Origin: Aciduricibacillus chroicocephali
Lineage (GTDB): Bacteria > Bacillota > Bacilli > Bacillales > Amphibacillaceae
Reading direction: 5' to 3'
DNA: 64,000 nucleotides
Assembly (NCBI RefSeq): GCF_030762805.1
Contig: NZ_CP129113.1
Location: 1,998,001-2,062,000, forward strand
Part shown: piece after piece, positions 34,151 to 44,592 of the stretch
Position numbering within the stretch: position 1 is the stretch's first letter
Layout: every line of letters begins with the position of its first letter
Notes under the pieces: model-generated
Seen by the model: only the letters and a program-made list of their open reading frames with translations
The model's database searches: none
Told to the model about the DNA's origin: nothing
Made by a program: the position numbers and the translations under genes

Positions 34151-36724
34151 ATGGGTAAATCTTGCTGCGGACACGCAGAACAGACAAAATCGGGAGGCTT
34201 TGCCGTACACGATTCAAAATGTGAAAACGGAAATAATGGACAACTAGCAAAAAGTGCTTCTGCCAATAGTGGTGATTCATGCTGTGGAAGTGATGACTCA
34301 GGCGGTTCCGGGTCAGATGATGAAGATGATTGTTGCAGCTCACATAGCAATCATCATTTAAACAATTCCAACCATGAACATTCGCATGCTGATGTACCAG
34401 TCCGAACAAAGGAAGTAATTCAGAAGAAATATAAGGTCGATGGTATGGACTGCCCTTCCTGTGCCGCTTCTATTGAAAAAGCGCTGAATGGCAAGGATGG
34501 TATCATCTCTGCGACAATCCATTACAGTGTTGGCAAGCTTAATGTTGAAGGCTCTAATGATGCAGCATTCATACAAGTAGAAGACATCGTCCGCAAACTC
34601 GGTTTTCAGATTGAGGAAGAAAGACCGAATCGTCATGAACGCGTGTATGACGTTGAAGGGATGGACTGCTCTAGTTGCGCACTGAGCATTGAAAAGCATT
34701 TGAACAGTTTTGATGCTGTACGAGAGGCTCATGTCAACTTTGCGTCTGGTACACTGACAGCCGATCATAGTAACCCATCTGAGGAAATTATTAAAGAAAT
34801 TGAAAAGCTAGGCTACAAAGCTCGATTGAAATCAGCTGCTAAAGAAGAAACAGATTCCTCCCTCCTAAAAGGTTATGGAACGATTATTTCTTCAGGAATC
34901 CTGATTGCAGCTGGCTTCGTTATTCAACATACAACTGCACCTGCTCTTGTATCCATTTTGCTTTACGCAGCTGCCATTGTCCTTTCGGGTTACAAACCTA
35001 TGAAAAGCGCATGGTACGCCGTGAAAAGCAAGTCACTCGATATGAATGTACTCATGTCCTCTGCTGCAATCGGAGCAGCGATTATCGGTGAATGGTTCGA
35101 AGGCGCGACCGTCGTCTTCCTCTTCGCTCTCGGCACTGCCCTGCAGACGAGCTCCCTTGAGAAGACACGCCGCTCCATCCGTGGCTTGATGGATCTTGCT
35201 CCTGATGAAGCTTGGGTAAAGCAAGGTACAGAGCTTGTAAAAAAACGAGCAGACGAAATTACCATCGATGAAATTATTATAATCAAACCAGGTGACCGTA
35301 TTCCGCTTGACGGTACGATAATCGAAGGTCATTCGAGTATTAATCAAGCACCAATTACTGGTGAATCAATCCCGGTTGAAAAGCAGATTGGTGACACAGC
35401 TTTTGCAGGTACAATCAATGAGTCTGGTTCTTTGGAGATTAAAGTGACCAAACTTGCGAATGACACGGCAATTGCTCGAATCATTCATCAGGTTGAGGAA
35501 GCTCAAGATCAGCGTGCACCAGCACAAGCTTTCATTGACAGGTTCTCTCATTATTACACACCGATTGTTTTTTCAATTGCTTTGGCGCTCATCGTTCTTC
35601 CACCACTTTTTGGCTTCGGAACTTGGAGCGAATGGGTGTATCGCGGACTCGCATTACTTATCGTCGCTTGTCCTTGTGCACTCGTCATATCGACTCCAGT
35701 TGCCATTGTTTCAGCAATTGGCAATGCCGCCCGCAACGGTGTTCTAATCAAAGGTGGCACATTCCTAGAGAAAGCTGGCACTATTGATGCCATCGCTTTT
35801 GATAAAACCGGCACACTTACTGAAGGCAAGCCACAAGTGACAGATGTTATAACTAATGGCGTAACGGAATCCGAGCTGCTAGAAGTCGCCTTCACCCTTG
35901 AAGACTACTCAACACACCCGATTGCCAAAACGATTGTCGCTCATGCGAAAGATAAAGGGATTAAAAAAGCAGAAGGCCATGCTTTCAGTAACTTGACGGG
36001 CAAAGGCGTGCAAGCTGAGATTACTGGAACTATTCATTATGCCGGAAATATTAAGCTGTTTGACGCGCTTGGAACAGATTTAAAGATAATTCGTGAACAG
36101 GCTCTCGCTTTTCAAAAAGACGGCAAAACGATTGTCATTATTGGAACTGCCGAAAAAGCACTAGGTATCATCGCTGTTGCTGATACGATTCGTGAGACAG
36201 CTGTCCGTTCGTTGAAAGAACTCCGCAAAACCGGTGTGAAACAGCTCATCATGCTCACTGGTGATAATAAAGGAACAGCAGAAAAGGTTGCGAACGGTAC
36301 AGACATCAACCGCTATTTCGCTGAACTGATGCCTGAAGATAAAGTAAAAGCAATCAAGCAGCTCCAGCAGGAAGGTCATCATGTCGCCATGGTCGGTGAT
36401 GGAATCAATGATGCCCCTGCTCTTGCAACTGCTGACATTGGTATCGCAATGGGCGGCGCAGGAACAGATACAGCAATGGAAACAGCCGATATCGTACTCA
36501 TGGCAGATAATCTAGAACAACTGCCTCATACGATGAAGCTGAGCCGCCGTGCTTTAAACATCATTAAGCAAAATATATGGTTCTCCATTTTGATTAAACT
36601 TGCAGCCTTAGTTCTAATTGTTCCTGGCTGGCTTACTCTGTGGATGGCCGTCCTGAGCGATACAGGTGCAGCCGTTATTGTTGTACTGAATGCACTAAGA
36701 TTGCTAAAAGTGAAATCTCGCTAA
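34151..36724 (+). CDS. cadA: Cd/Zn/Pb-translocating P1B-type ATPase
   Basis: An 857-residue heavy-metal pump. It has an unusually long metal-rich N-terminus (residues 1-80 with CC pairs at 5-6, 44-45 and 61-62 and a His cluster at about 64-79), then two HMA domains with GMDCPSC (C101, C104) and GMDCSSC (C173, C176). It has the transport helix motif CPC (near 507-509), the actuator TGES, the phosphorylation site DKTGTLT (aspartate near 551) and the hinge GDGINDAP. CPC with paired HMA domains fits the ZntA/CadA class. It exports Cd, Zn or Pb from the cytoplasm. Coupled to cmtR. Confidence 0.95.
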   Translation: MGKSCCGHAEQTKSGGFAVHDSKCENGNNGQLAKSASANSGDSCCGSDDSGGSGSDDEDDCCSSHSNHHLNNSNHEHSHADVPVRTKEVIQKKYKVDGMDCPSCAASIEKALNGKDGIISATIHYSVGKLNVEGSNDAAFIQVEDIVRKLGFQIEEERPNRHERVYDVEGMDCSSCALSIEKHLNSFDAVREAHVNFASGTLTADHSNPSEEIIKEIEKLGYKARLKSAAKEETDSSLLKGYGTIISSGILIAAGFVIQHTTAPALVSILLYAAAIVLSGYKPMKSAWYAVKSKSLDMNVLMSSAAIGAAIIGEWFEGATVVFLFALGTALQTSSLEKTRRSIRGLMDLAPDEAWVKQGTELVKKRADEITIDEIIIIKPGDRIPLDGTIIEGHSSINQAPITGESIPVEKQIGDTAFAGTINESGSLEIKVTKLANDTAIARIIHQVEEAQDQRAPAQAFIDRFSHYYTPIVFSIALALIVLPPLFGFGTWSEWVYRGLALLIVACPCALVISTPVAIVSAIGNAARNGVLIKGGTFLEKAGTIDAIAFDKTGTLTEGKPQVTDVITNGVTESELLEVAFTLEDYSTHPIAKTIVAHAKDKGIKKAEGHAFSNLTGKGVQAEITGTIHYAGNIKLFDALGTDLKIIREQALAFQKDGKTIVIIGTAEKALGIIAVADTIRETAVRSLKELRKTGVKQLIMLTGDNKGTAEKVANGTDINRYFAELMPEDKVKAIKQLQQEGHHVAMVGDGINDAPALATADIGIAMGGAGTDTAMETADIVLMADNLEQLPHTMKLSRRALNIIKQNIWFSILIKLAALVLIVPGWLTLWMAVLSDTGAAVIVVLNALRLLKVKSR

Positions 36725-36733
36725 ATGTAATAT

Positions 36734-36775
36734 GGAGTTGCTCCCCTGTACAGTCTAGTACGTGGGAGCAACTCC
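36734..36775 (+). terminator. Terminator of cmtR-cadA
   Basis: A perfect 12-bp stem (GGAGTTGCTCCC...GGGAGCAACTCC) is followed by TATTTTTAT. Confidence 0.85.
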
Positions 36776-36871
36776 TATTTTTATGTAATGAGATCTAACC
36801 GGATTTACAAACGTTCTACTACTCGCACATAACTCTGTGCTCTCTCCGATCCCCTCTCTACTGTTCAATAC

Positions 36872-36919
36872 AAAAAAGCCATTCAACGGGTTAAGCTCAA
36901 CCCGCCGAATGGCTTTTTC
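36872..36919 (-). terminator. Terminator of ilvD
   Basis: The stem AAAAAGCCATTC--CGGGTT...AACCCG-CGAATGGCTTTTT is followed on the minus strand by a T run. Confidence 0.85.
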
Positions 36920-36927
36920 AATCTTAA

Positions 36928-38631
36928 TTATTCAGTTTCTTCCCGCTTGAAGTAGTCAGTGACTGCTCCTTTGGAAGCGGAAGTAACGTTGTGCGCATAT
37001 TTGCCAAGTACGCCTTTCTTGTACAATGGCGGTGCTACGAATTTCTCTTTACGATTTGCAAGCTCTTCATCGGAAACGTCTACGAGAATCTCCTTAGTGG
37101 AGGAATCGATTGTAACAACATCGCCTTCTTGAAGAAGTGCAATCGGTCCACCTACTTGAGCTTCTGGCGCAATATGTCCAATTACAAGACCGTGTGTACC
37201 ACCTGAGAAACGACCGTCTGTAAGGAGGGCAACTTTTTCACCGAGCCCTTTACCGACGAGAATCGCAGAGATGGAAAGCATTTCTGGCATACCCGGTCCG
37301 CCTTTTGGTCCTACATAGCGGATTACGAGAACGTCGCCTTCATTGATTTCGTTGTTCATAACAGCTTCTGTTGCTTCAGCTTCTGTATCGTATACACGTG
37401 CAGGGCCTGTATGACGTGTAACTTTAACGCCGGATACTTTGGCAACAGCACCTTCAGGAGCAAGGTTTCCTTTCAATACGATCAAAGGACCATCCTCACG
37501 CTTCGGCTTGTCCAAAGGCATGATAACTTTCTGACCTTCAGTAAGATAAGGAACATCTTCAAGGTTTTCAGCAATTGTTTTCCCAGTTACTGTGAGACAG
37601 TCGCCATGCAGGTAGCCTGCTTCAAGAAGTAACTTCATGACAGCCGGTACCCCACCGACATTACAAAGGTCTTCCATGACATACTTTCCGCTCGGCTTCA
37701 AATCAGCCAAATGTGGAACTTTCGCCTGGATGATGTTGAAATCATCAATTGTCAAATCTACATCGATTGCATGAGCAATGGAAAGCAAATGCAGGATTGC
37801 GTTTGTAGAACCGCCAAGCGCCATAACAACTGTGATCGCATTCTCAAATGCTTCTTTCGTCATGATATCTTTTGGATAGATTCCTTTTTCAAGCAAAGTG
37901 TATACTGCTTTACCCGCGTCATAGCAATCATCCTTCTTCTCTGGCCATTCAGCCGGATGAGAAGAACTGTAAGGAAGGCTCATACCCATCGCTTCAATTG
38001 CAGAAGCCATCGTGTTCGCAGTGTACATACCACCACATGAACCCGCTCCAGGACATGCATTACATTCAATGCGTTTCAACTGTTCATCAGAGATATCTCC
38101 GTTGTTATGCTTACCAACGCCCTCGAAAACAGATACAAGATCAATATCTTCTCCGTCTAGCTTCCCTGGGGATATCGTACCGCCGTAAACGAACAATGCC
38201 GGCACTTCAGAGTTGGCAATTGCAATCATGCAGCCAGGCATATTTTTATCACAGCCGCCAATAGCAACAAATGCATCAAGGTTCTCAGCACCGACTACTG
38301 TCTCGATCGAATCAGCAATGACGTCTCGACTTGGAAGTGAATATTTCATCCCGTTCGTACCCATGGAAATACCGTCAGATACAGTAATTGTGTTGAAGAT
38401 GAATGGCACAGCACCAGCTTCACGCGCTCCGTCTTTCGCACGCAAGGCAAGGTCGTTAATGTGCATGTTGCATGGTGTTACTTCACTCCATGTACTAGCA
38501 ATACCGATCATCGGTTTCTTGAAATCGTCATCTGTCAATCCTACAGCACGAAGCATCGCACGGTTCGGTGCACGCATGACACCATCAAATGCTTTACTGT
38601 GATGCCTAAGATCCTGTTTGTCCTGGCTCAT
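36928..38631 (-). CDS. ilvD: Dihydroxy-acid dehydratase
   Basis: A 567-residue enzyme of the IlvD/Edd family that makes 2-oxo acids for valine, leucine and isoleucine. Iron-sulfur ligands are in [12 protein letters not shown] and [18 protein letters not shown]; substrate and metal residues in [11 protein letters not shown] and [21 protein letters not shown]. The length is complete. The ATG at 38631 is chosen because GGAGGGGG lies upstream; the in-frame TTG at 38649 is inside that site. No other ilv gene is adjacent; ilvE is 4.7 kb away on the other strand. Confidence 0.97.
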   Translation of the reverse strand: MSQDKQDLRHHSKAFDGVMRAPNRAMLRAVGLTDDDFKKPMIGIASTWSEVTPCNMHINDLALRAKDGAREAGAVPFIFNTITVSDGISMGTNGMKYSLPSRDVIADSIETVVGAENLDAFVAIGGCDKNMPGCMIAIANSEVPALFVYGGTISPGKLDGEDIDLVSVFEGVGKHNNGDISDEQLKRIECNACPGAGSCGGMYTANTMASAIEAMGMSLPYSSSHPAEWPEKKDDCYDAGKAVYTLLEKGIYPKDIMTKEAFENAITVVMALGGSTNAILHLLSIAHAIDVDLTIDDFNIIQAKVPHLADLKPSGKYVMEDLCNVGGVPAVMKLLLEAGYLHGDCLTVTGKTIAENLEDVPYLTEGQKVIMPLDKPKREDGPLIVLKGNLAPEGAVAKVSGVKVTRHTGPARVYDTEAEATEAVMNNEINEGDVLVIRYVGPKGGPGMPEMLSISAILVGKGLGEKVALLTDGRFSGGTHGLVIGHIAPEAQVGGPIALLQEGDVVTIDSSTKEILVDVSDEELANRKEKFVAPPLYKKGVLGKYAHNVTSASKGAVTDYFKREETE

Positions 38632-38951
38632 TACTGGCTCCCCCTCCAAAATAAAAAATTCGCCTTGTTGTGCGAATTGTTATCGTTCGGTTGAAAATCA
38701 CTATTTTCATAGACTTTTCATAAAAATGTGATTCGTCAAAAATATAATTATTATTATATAACCATTTTTCTAAAAGTTCAATGGACTTTCAGGTTTTCTC
38801 CTTTATTGTCGATTCAGGGGGAATTAAGTCCTATTTTGTTCGATTTGTAAAATATATTAAATTTTCACTGAAAGCGCTTCATTTTTGGTGCCAATGTCCG
38901 ATATAATAGAATACAAATATAGGCAATATTTCTTAAGGGGTGAATCACCGT
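38632..38951. other. Intergenic region between ilvD and a chemoreceptor gene
   Basis: No gene. It holds a CodY-like box (38764-38778) on the ilvD side and, on the chemoreceptor side, GTCCGATAT (38896-38904), which resembles a sigma-D -10 element. Confidence 0.4.
38764..38778 (-). promoter_or_regulatory. CodY-like box upstream of ilvD
   Basis: ATTTTTCTAAAAGTT matches 12 of 15 positions of the CodY consensus AATTTTCWGAAAATT. CodY represses branched-chain amino acid genes in Bacillus. AT-rich surroundings raise the chance of a random match. Confidence 0.4.
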
Positions 38952-40925
38952 ATGCTCAAACGTTTTAATTCTTCCATAAAGGCAAAAATTACAGCTCTGC
39001 TGCTGGCTATATCGCTTGGTCCACTTATTGTCGCAACAATCATCATAAGCTCCCAGTCGAACGCGGCCATACATAAGGAAGTCGAGGGCATGCAGACGAA
39101 TAAGGCGCGGGACAATGCCCAATACATTAACAGCTGGCTTGAACAAAAGATTACAGCCATGGAAAATGTGATCGGTGCACATCCCGAATTCGCAAAGGGA
39201 AATAAAAAAGACATCATGCCTGTTTTGAAAACGATCGCAGAGGCGGATAACGATGTTAAATGGTACTCCTTCCTCAATGAAAAAGGGACTGCCCTTTCAA
39301 CACTTGGCAAGACTGCAGAGGTAAGTGATCAGGAACATTTCAAAACAGTGAGCCAAAACAAAGAAACATTTATTTCCGATGTATTCCCTGATGTGAACTC
39401 AGGTAACAACATCCTGATTATTGACGTGCCGATCATAGATCAGAACGGCAGCTTTGCGGGGGCCGTCCAGGCAATTCTTGATCCTGCTCAAATTCTCACA
39501 CTTGTTGATTCCATTAAAATTGGAGAAAGCGGGTACGGATACCTCGTCTCTTCTGAAGGAAATGTTCTCGTACACCGAAATGAGAGCAAAGTCGGAAAAC
39601 CAGTTGCATCCGGAGCTGCATTCACAGAGTATAAACGTGACATACTCTCCAAACCGAATGGCTTTATGACCAATGACAATGACACGATTGCTTTCCAGCA
39701 AGTTGCCCTTCCAGGCTGGCATCTCGTGACTGTTGCACCTAAGAATGAAGTATTCGCCAATGTAGACCGTATGCGTTTCGTATCAATACTAATCATTGCT
39801 GGCTTTGTCGTACTTGTCGCAGTCGTTTCTTATGTCCTTGCTCGTTTCGTAATCCGCCAGCTTTCCGGCATTATTGGCATCATGCAAAAGGTAGCCAATG
39901 GCGACTTGCGTGAACGCCTCGATACATCAGGGACAGATGAAATTTCTCAGGTGAAAAAGAATATCAATCAGATGCTTGATGCTTTCTCTTCCCTTGTCAG
40001 CAAAATTACATCAACGACAAGGCATGTTGCTGCCTCATCAGGAGAATTGGCTCAGATTTCACATGATTCGTCACAAGCTTCCACGGCCATTTCACAATCC
40101 GTTGATTCAGTAGCAGACAGTTCAGAAGCACAATACCAGGCTTCTGAACAAGCAGCAGCTGCTACAGATGAAATGGCGCTAGGAATTATGAATATTGCCG
40201 AATCCGCTATTCAAGTCTCTTCATCGGCACAACTTGTTTCAGGACAGGTCGAACAAGGCAACAGCGATGTGAAGCAAGCGATTGGCCAAATTACGGTCGC
40301 GAGCGGCACAGTTAAAGAATCTGCTGCTATTGTACAGTCCTTGAAAGAAAAATCGCAGGAAGTGCATCAGATTATTACGCTTATTTCTGAAATAGCCGAT
40401 CAGACGAACTTGCTCGCACTTAACGCTTCCATAGAAGCAGCACGTGCTGGTGAGCATGGTCAAGGCTTTACAGTTGTCGCGAATGAAGTGAAAAAGCTTG
40501 CCGTTCAGACAGGTGATGCAACTGTTGATATCCGGAATATTATTGATGAAATCATCCAGTCTACTGGTACAGCTTCAGAATCGATGAACGATGGTCTGGA
40601 AGAAGTACAGAACAGCATGGGTCAAATAGAGAAGCTAGGTGGCATATTTGATTCGATCCGTAATGCATTTAATGATGTGAATAGCCAGATTGAAAGTGTA
40701 TCTTCACGTGCAGAACAAATTTCTGCAGGCACTGAGGAAGTCTCTGCTGCCACTCAAGATGTGACAACAGTATTCAAGACTGTTTTGGATGAGTTGAATG
40801 AAGTTGCTGCATCCGCCAAACATCAGAGCGAAATGGATGCAAGCATTGCTGCTGCTTCCGAGACATTGACACGCATGGCAAATGAACTTGAAGAACTTAC
40901 TCAAGCGTTTAAGATTACTGAATAA
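38952..40925 (+). CDS. Methyl-accepting chemotaxis protein with dCache-type sensor
   Basis: A 657-residue transmembrane receptor. Helix 1 is at about 9-32, followed by an extracellular Cache-type sensor of about 240 residues ([51 protein letters not shown]), helix 2 near 275-300 and HAMP ([21 protein letters not shown]). The coiled-coil signalling domain has the hairpin tip [34 protein letters not shown] precedes the ATG at 38952. It would bind small molecules such as amino acids and signal to CheA; the ligand is unknown. Confidence 0.93.
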   Translation: MLKRFNSSIKAKITALLLAISLGPLIVATIIISSQSNAAIHKEVEGMQTNKARDNAQYINSWLEQKITAMENVIGAHPEFAKGNKKDIMPVLKTIAEADNDVKWYSFLNEKGTALSTLGKTAEVSDQEHFKTVSQNKETFISDVFPDVNSGNNILIIDVPIIDQNGSFAGAVQAILDPAQILTLVDSIKIGESGYGYLVSSEGNVLVHRNESKVGKPVASGAAFTEYKRDILSKPNGFMTNDNDTIAFQQVALPGWHLVTVAPKNEVFANVDRMRFVSILIIAGFVVLVAVVSYVLARFVIRQLSGIIGIMQKVANGDLRERLDTSGTDEISQVKKNINQMLDAFSSLVSKITSTTRHVAASSGELAQISHDSSQASTAISQSVDSVADSSEAQYQASEQAAAATDEMALGIMNIAESAIQVSSSAQLVSGQVEQGNSDVKQAIGQITVASGTVKESAAIVQSLKEKSQEVHQIITLISEIADQTNLLALNASIEAARAGEHGQGFTVVANEVKKLAVQTGDATVDIRNIIDEIIQSTGTASESMNDGLEEVQNSMGQIEKLGGIFDSIRNAFNDVNSQIESVSSRAEQISAGTEEVSAATQDVTTVFKTVLDELNEVAASAKHQSEMDASIAAASETLTRMANELEELTQAFKITE

Positions 40926-40944
40926 CGCGGATTCAATAAAACAC

Positions 40945-40976
40945 AAAACCCACATCGCAAAAGCGATGTGGGTTTT
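40945..40976. terminator. Bidirectional terminator
   Basis: A perfect 14-bp stem AAAACCCACATCGC...GCGATGTGGGTTTT lies between convergent genes. Confidence 0.9.
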
Positions 40977-41008
40977 ATTATGCAACTAGATAAGGCATTT
41001 GTTTCTAA

Positions 41009-42163
41009 TTAACGGAATTCAGCAATACCTTTGTTCGCAAGTTGCTGGATTGTAATGTCATCCATTGGCGGATTATGCAAGCCTGCTCGTACATCACGGT
41101 AGCAACGTTGCAATGGATTTTTGGCAGAAAGACTCCGTGCACCGACAATTCGCATTGCAAGGTCCACAACTTCCATCGCCTTATTGACGACAATCAGTTT
41201 CGCCACTCCGAGTTCTTCGCGCATCGCCATCCGTACATCTGCATCCCCGTCATCCCATTTGCGTGCCGTGTTGAAAAGAAATGTACCGCTCTCCATAATG
41301 CGAAGTTCAATTTGGCCAATCCGTTCTTTAACAGATGGAATGTCTGCAATTGTCCCTTCCATATCTCCTGGCGAGTAGCTTGTTGAGAATTTCAAAGCTT
41401 CTTCTCGCGCTGCCAAAGCAACACCATAGTAAGCTGCTGGTATGTGAAGGAGCCATCCTTGAGAAGGTTTCGGTCCAACTGGCCGATATTCAAGGAAATC
41501 ATCTGATTCAAGTTTCACATTTTCAAAAACGACGTCCTCGCTACCCGTACCGTGCATGGCAACTGAATCCCAAGTATGGATCACTGAAACGCCTTCATGT
41601 TTGCGGCTGACGAGGAAATTCCCTACCTTCTCTGTACCTTCAATCGTAGCACTAACGATGAAATAATCGAGAATTGGTGCCATTGTTGTGAAGCTTTTAC
41701 GCCCATTTAGAACCCAGCCGGATTCTGTCTCTTTCGCTGTCGTTAAAGGCAGATTTCCCCATGAAGGGCTTCCGGATGCAGGCTCAGATGCCGCATTGTT
41801 TACAAGGATACCATCTTCGATAACCTCTCCAGCTAGCTTATTGAATTTCCCATCAGGCCATGGATCATTTTCTCCAATATTCTTCATGACGCTCATATGC
41901 CAACCGATTCCAAGCCCAGTTGCTCCATCAGCTTTGGCAATCTCCACTTGCAGCTCAAGAAGCTCAACGAGTGAAATGCCAGTACCGGCAAAACTCTTCG
42001 GTATAGCTAGTGCCGGGTAGCCGCTCTTCTTCAAGTCTTCGAAATTCTCAAAAGGAAATCTCCCTTCCGCTTCCGCCTTCATTGCTCGTTCGCGGAAAGG
42101 CTTTACAATTTCTCTTAAATGTTCTAGCCGTTCTGCATGTGTCTCAAGTTCAGTCAGTTTCAT
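41009..42163 (-). CDS. Acyl-CoA dehydrogenase family flavoprotein, YdbM-like
   Basis: A 384-residue protein with the three-part acyl-CoA dehydrogenase fold: an N-terminal helical domain (FPFENFEDLKKSGYPALAIPKSFAGTG), a beta domain with FAD-contact residues (NNAASEPASGSPSWG, GWVLNGRKSFTTMAP, WDSVAMHGTGSEDVVFENV), and a C-terminal helical domain (RIVGARSLSAKNPLQRCYRDVRAGLHNPPMDD). The last block also occurs in group D flavin monooxygenases of the same fold. The usual catalytic glutamate is not obvious, so the reaction is uncertain. GGAGG precedes the ATG. Confidence 0.85.
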   Translation of the reverse strand: MKLTELETHAERLEHLREIVKPFRERAMKAEAEGRFPFENFEDLKKSGYPALAIPKSFAGTGISLVELLELQVEIAKADGATGLGIGWHMSVMKNIGENDPWPDGKFNKLAGEVIEDGILVNNAASEPASGSPSWGNLPLTTAKETESGWVLNGRKSFTTMAPILDYFIVSATIEGTEKVGNFLVSRKHEGVSVIHTWDSVAMHGTGSEDVVFENVKLESDDFLEYRPVGPKPSQGWLLHIPAAYYGVALAAREEALKFSTSYSPGDMEGTIADIPSVKERIGQIELRIMESGTFLFNTARKWDDGDADVRMAMREELGVAKLIVVNKAMEVVDLAMRIVGARSLSAKNPLQRCYRDVRAGLHNPPMDDITIQQLANKGIAEFR

Positions 42164-42238
42164 CTTCCAAAGCCTCCTGCTTGCACCATGTAATTGCTTT
42201 CATTATAACATCCCTATTAGTAGTATTCATTGGATAAG

Positions 42239-43135
42239 CTATTGTAAAGACGTTTGCCGCCGGCGCAATGCCCGAATATTTGGAAGCGCAATCCCAGCAA
42301 GAACAACGAGGACACCGATCCACTGGACGACCGAGACATGTTCCCTTAAGACAATGACAGACATGAACACTGCCGTTGGGAGCTCTGAAGAACTTAAAAT
42401 AGTCCCCAGCCCGCTACCGATATTCGGCATGGAAATGCTGAATAGGAGCGGTGGCAAAATAACTCCGAAGACACCAAGAAGCAGAGCATATTTATAAAGG
42501 CCCTCGCCTACAAAAGAACCGTCAATCAGAAATCTTGGTGGGAATATGAGACTTACAACAATAAATGCACCTGTTGACATGAGCATGCTTTTCGTCAGTG
42601 GCGGCACTTCCACACCGACCCGTCCGCTCAAGAAAATGAAAGCCGTGAAACTAATCGCTGCGAGAAGCCCCCAGATAATACCAGGCAACGGCATAGATAT
42701 TTCTTTTACATTCAAAATTCCAGCCGCAAGCAGTGAACCGACGAACAGAATCAGAGCTGAAAACCATTTGCCTTTCCCCGGCACGCGCCGATCTAGTATC
42801 CACTCTGCAAACAGACCCATCCATGAAAATTGGAATAGCATAATAATTGCAATTGATGCATCAAGGTATTTCAATGACTGATAATAGCAAAGGCCAGAGC
42901 CTGCCATTGCAATACCTGAAGCAAGCAACTTGAATACCATCGACATTTTCATCTTATATTTCTTGCGGAGCAGAACGATGATCCATAGCATAGCCGCACC
43001 ACCGAAAAACTGCGAACCAACGACTTGGGCAGGAGTGAAACCTTGACCATAGGCAATTTTGACAAAGGTGGACAGTATCCCAAAACTGCATCCCCCAAGA
43101 AAAGCAAGCAACGCGTAAATCCATTGTTTATTAAT
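42239..43135 (-). CDS. EamA (DMT) family transporter with apparent ATT start
   Basis: A ten-helix transporter with two EamA domains (helix 1 WIYALLAFLGGCSFGILSTFVKIAY; second copy beginning PLPGIIWGLLAAISFTAFIFLSG). The first ordinary start in frame is TTG at 43111, which would cut into helix 1 and has no ribosome binding site. AAGGAGG at 43150-43144 is eight bases before an ATT at 43135, giving the natural opening N-K-Q-W-I-Y. A TAG stop at 43153-43151 blocks anything further upstream. I therefore place the start at the ATT (298 residues). Substrate unknown. Confidence 0.82.
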   Translation of the reverse strand: MNKQWIYALLAFLGGCSFGILSTFVKIAYGQGFTPAQVVGSQFFGGAAMLWIIVLLRKKYKMKMSMVFKLLASGIAMAGSGLCYYQSLKYLDASIAIIMLFQFSWMGLFAEWILDRRVPGKGKWFSALILFVGSLLAAGILNVKEISMPLPGIIWGLLAAISFTAFIFLSGRVGVEVPPLTKSMLMSTGAFIVVSLIFPPRFLIDGSFVGEGLYKYALLLGVFGVILPPLLFSISMPNIGSGLGTILSSSELPTAVFMSVIVLREHVSVVQWIGVLVVLAGIALPNIRALRRRQTSLQ

Positions 43136-43347
43136 AATAAAACCCTCCTTCTAGAATTCACAGAACATGCACGAAACAGACTAATTCGGAAAATAAGTGA
43201 TTTTTTTTCAATGAAGCAAACATTAGGAGTATAATGATACTATAGATACAAGGACAGGACTCGAAGTACCTGCCGAGCATGATATTTTTTTATAGTACAA
43301 TAATAAATGAAACTGAGATTTTTTTAAATGTTAGGAGAAGATGAGGC

Positions 43348-44421
43348 ATGAGTAATCAAGAAATCAAAGTAACACTTTCAACATCAAAGAAGGAAAAGCC
43401 GAAATCTGACCAACTTCCTTTTGGCAAGTACTTTTCAGACCATATGTTCATCATGGATTACAAGCCGGAACTAGGATGGTATGATCCGCGCATCGTGCCA
43501 TACGGTCCTATTGAGCTCGATCCTGCAGCAAGCATCCTTCATTATGGACAAACAATCTTCGAAGGCATGAAAGCATATGTGGACAAAGATGGCGGCGCAC
43601 GCATCTTCCGTCCCGAAATGAATGTAAAACGCCTTAACCGCTCCAATGACCGGATGTGTATTCCTCAAGTCGATGAAGACATCGTTCTTGAAGCAGTTAA
43701 GAAAATCGTTTCTATTGACCAAGATTGGATTCCAAACGCTCCAGGTACAGCGCTCTATATCCGTCCGTATGTATTCGCAACTGAGGCGAACATCAACGTC
43801 GTTCCATCCAAAGAGTACAAGCTAATGATCATCCTTTCTCCTGTTGGGGCATACTTCAAGGAAGGCCTAAACCCTGTTAAGATCGCTGTTGAAGATAAAT
43901 ATGTCCGCGCTGTCCCAGGTGGAACAGGTGAAGCGAAAACAGGCGGAAACTATGCAGGCAGCTTCCGCGTACAAGAGAATGTAGCCAAGAAAGGCTTCTC
44001 TCAAGTTCTTTGGCTTGATGGTGCGGAACATAAGTATATTGAAGAAGTCGGCGCAAGTAATGTCTTCTTTAAGATTTCAGGAGAAGTTGTGACACCTGCC
44101 CTTACAGGAAGCATCCTTCACGGCGTGACACGCGACTCCGTAATCAAATTGCTTAAGCATTGGGGCGTTCCTGTTACAGAACGAAGAATTTCTATTGAAG
44201 AACTATATGCAGCTTCACTTGAAGGCCAGCTTGAAGAAGCGTTCAGCTCAGGAACTGCTGCAGTAATTTCTCCGATTGGCCAGCTTACATGGAAAGATAA
44301 AGATCTTGTTATCAATGATAATAAGATTGGTGAGCTCACACAAAAAGTATATGATACGCTTACTGGCATCCAGTACGGTACAGAAGAAGATGTCTTCAAC
44401 TGGGTTACAGAAATCAAATAA
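43348..44421 (+). CDS. ilvE: Branched-chain amino acid aminotransferase
   Basis: A 357-residue fold-type IV PLP enzyme of the longer BCAT group. It catalyses the last step of Val, Leu and Ile synthesis and the first of their breakdown. Motifs: HYGQTIFEGMKAY, RLNRSNDRMCIP, ALYIRPYVFATE, the PLP lysine in GGTGEAKTGGNYAGS, EEVGASNVFF, and TGSILHGVTRDSVIKL. AGGAGA is upstream. A TATAAT lies about 120 bases upstream. No T-box is seen. It is monocistronic with a strong terminator. Confidence 0.95.
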   Translation: MSNQEIKVTLSTSKKEKPKSDQLPFGKYFSDHMFIMDYKPELGWYDPRIVPYGPIELDPAASILHYGQTIFEGMKAYVDKDGGARIFRPEMNVKRLNRSNDRMCIPQVDEDIVLEAVKKIVSIDQDWIPNAPGTALYIRPYVFATEANINVVPSKEYKLMIILSPVGAYFKEGLNPVKIAVEDKYVRAVPGGTGEAKTGGNYAGSFRVQENVAKKGFSQVLWLDGAEHKYIEEVGASNVFFKISGEVVTPALTGSILHGVTRDSVIKLLKHWGVPVTERRISIEELYAASLEGQLEEAFSSGTAAVISPIGQLTWKDKDLVINDNKIGELTQKVYDTLTGIQYGTEEDVFNWVTEIK

Positions 44422-44426
44422 TCTTA

Positions 44427-44482
44427 TAGAAAGAAGCTGCATCTCCAGTCTCCTTACAGACTGCAGATGCAGCTTCTTTCTA
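44427..44482 (+). terminator. Terminator of ilvE
   Basis: The long stem TAGAAAGAAGCTGCATCT...AGATGCAGCTTCTTTCTA encloses an inner stem (CAGTC/GACTG). Confidence 0.85.
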
Positions 44483-44592
44483 TATATTCGTGAACGCTGT
44501 TCAACTTGCATTATGTTATAATATGGAATAACTCATTTTTAGGGCCTTTTATATTTGTAAGCGTTACCAAATTATGCAAGGAGTTGGTTCCT

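Noticed and set aside
38868-38882. Possible CcpA (cre) site CTGAAAGCGCTTCAT upstream of a chemoreceptor gene
   Set aside because: The arms are one base too close for the 14-bp cre consensus, and there is no obvious promoter relation.
43172-43347. T-box or other riboswitch in front of ilvE
   Set aside because: No T-box sequence, no specifier stem and no terminator/antiterminator pair could be found.
44483-44592. Purine riboswitch or PurR box before the NCS2 permease gene
   Set aside because: A TATAAT is present, but no conserved riboswitch core or paired PurR boxes.
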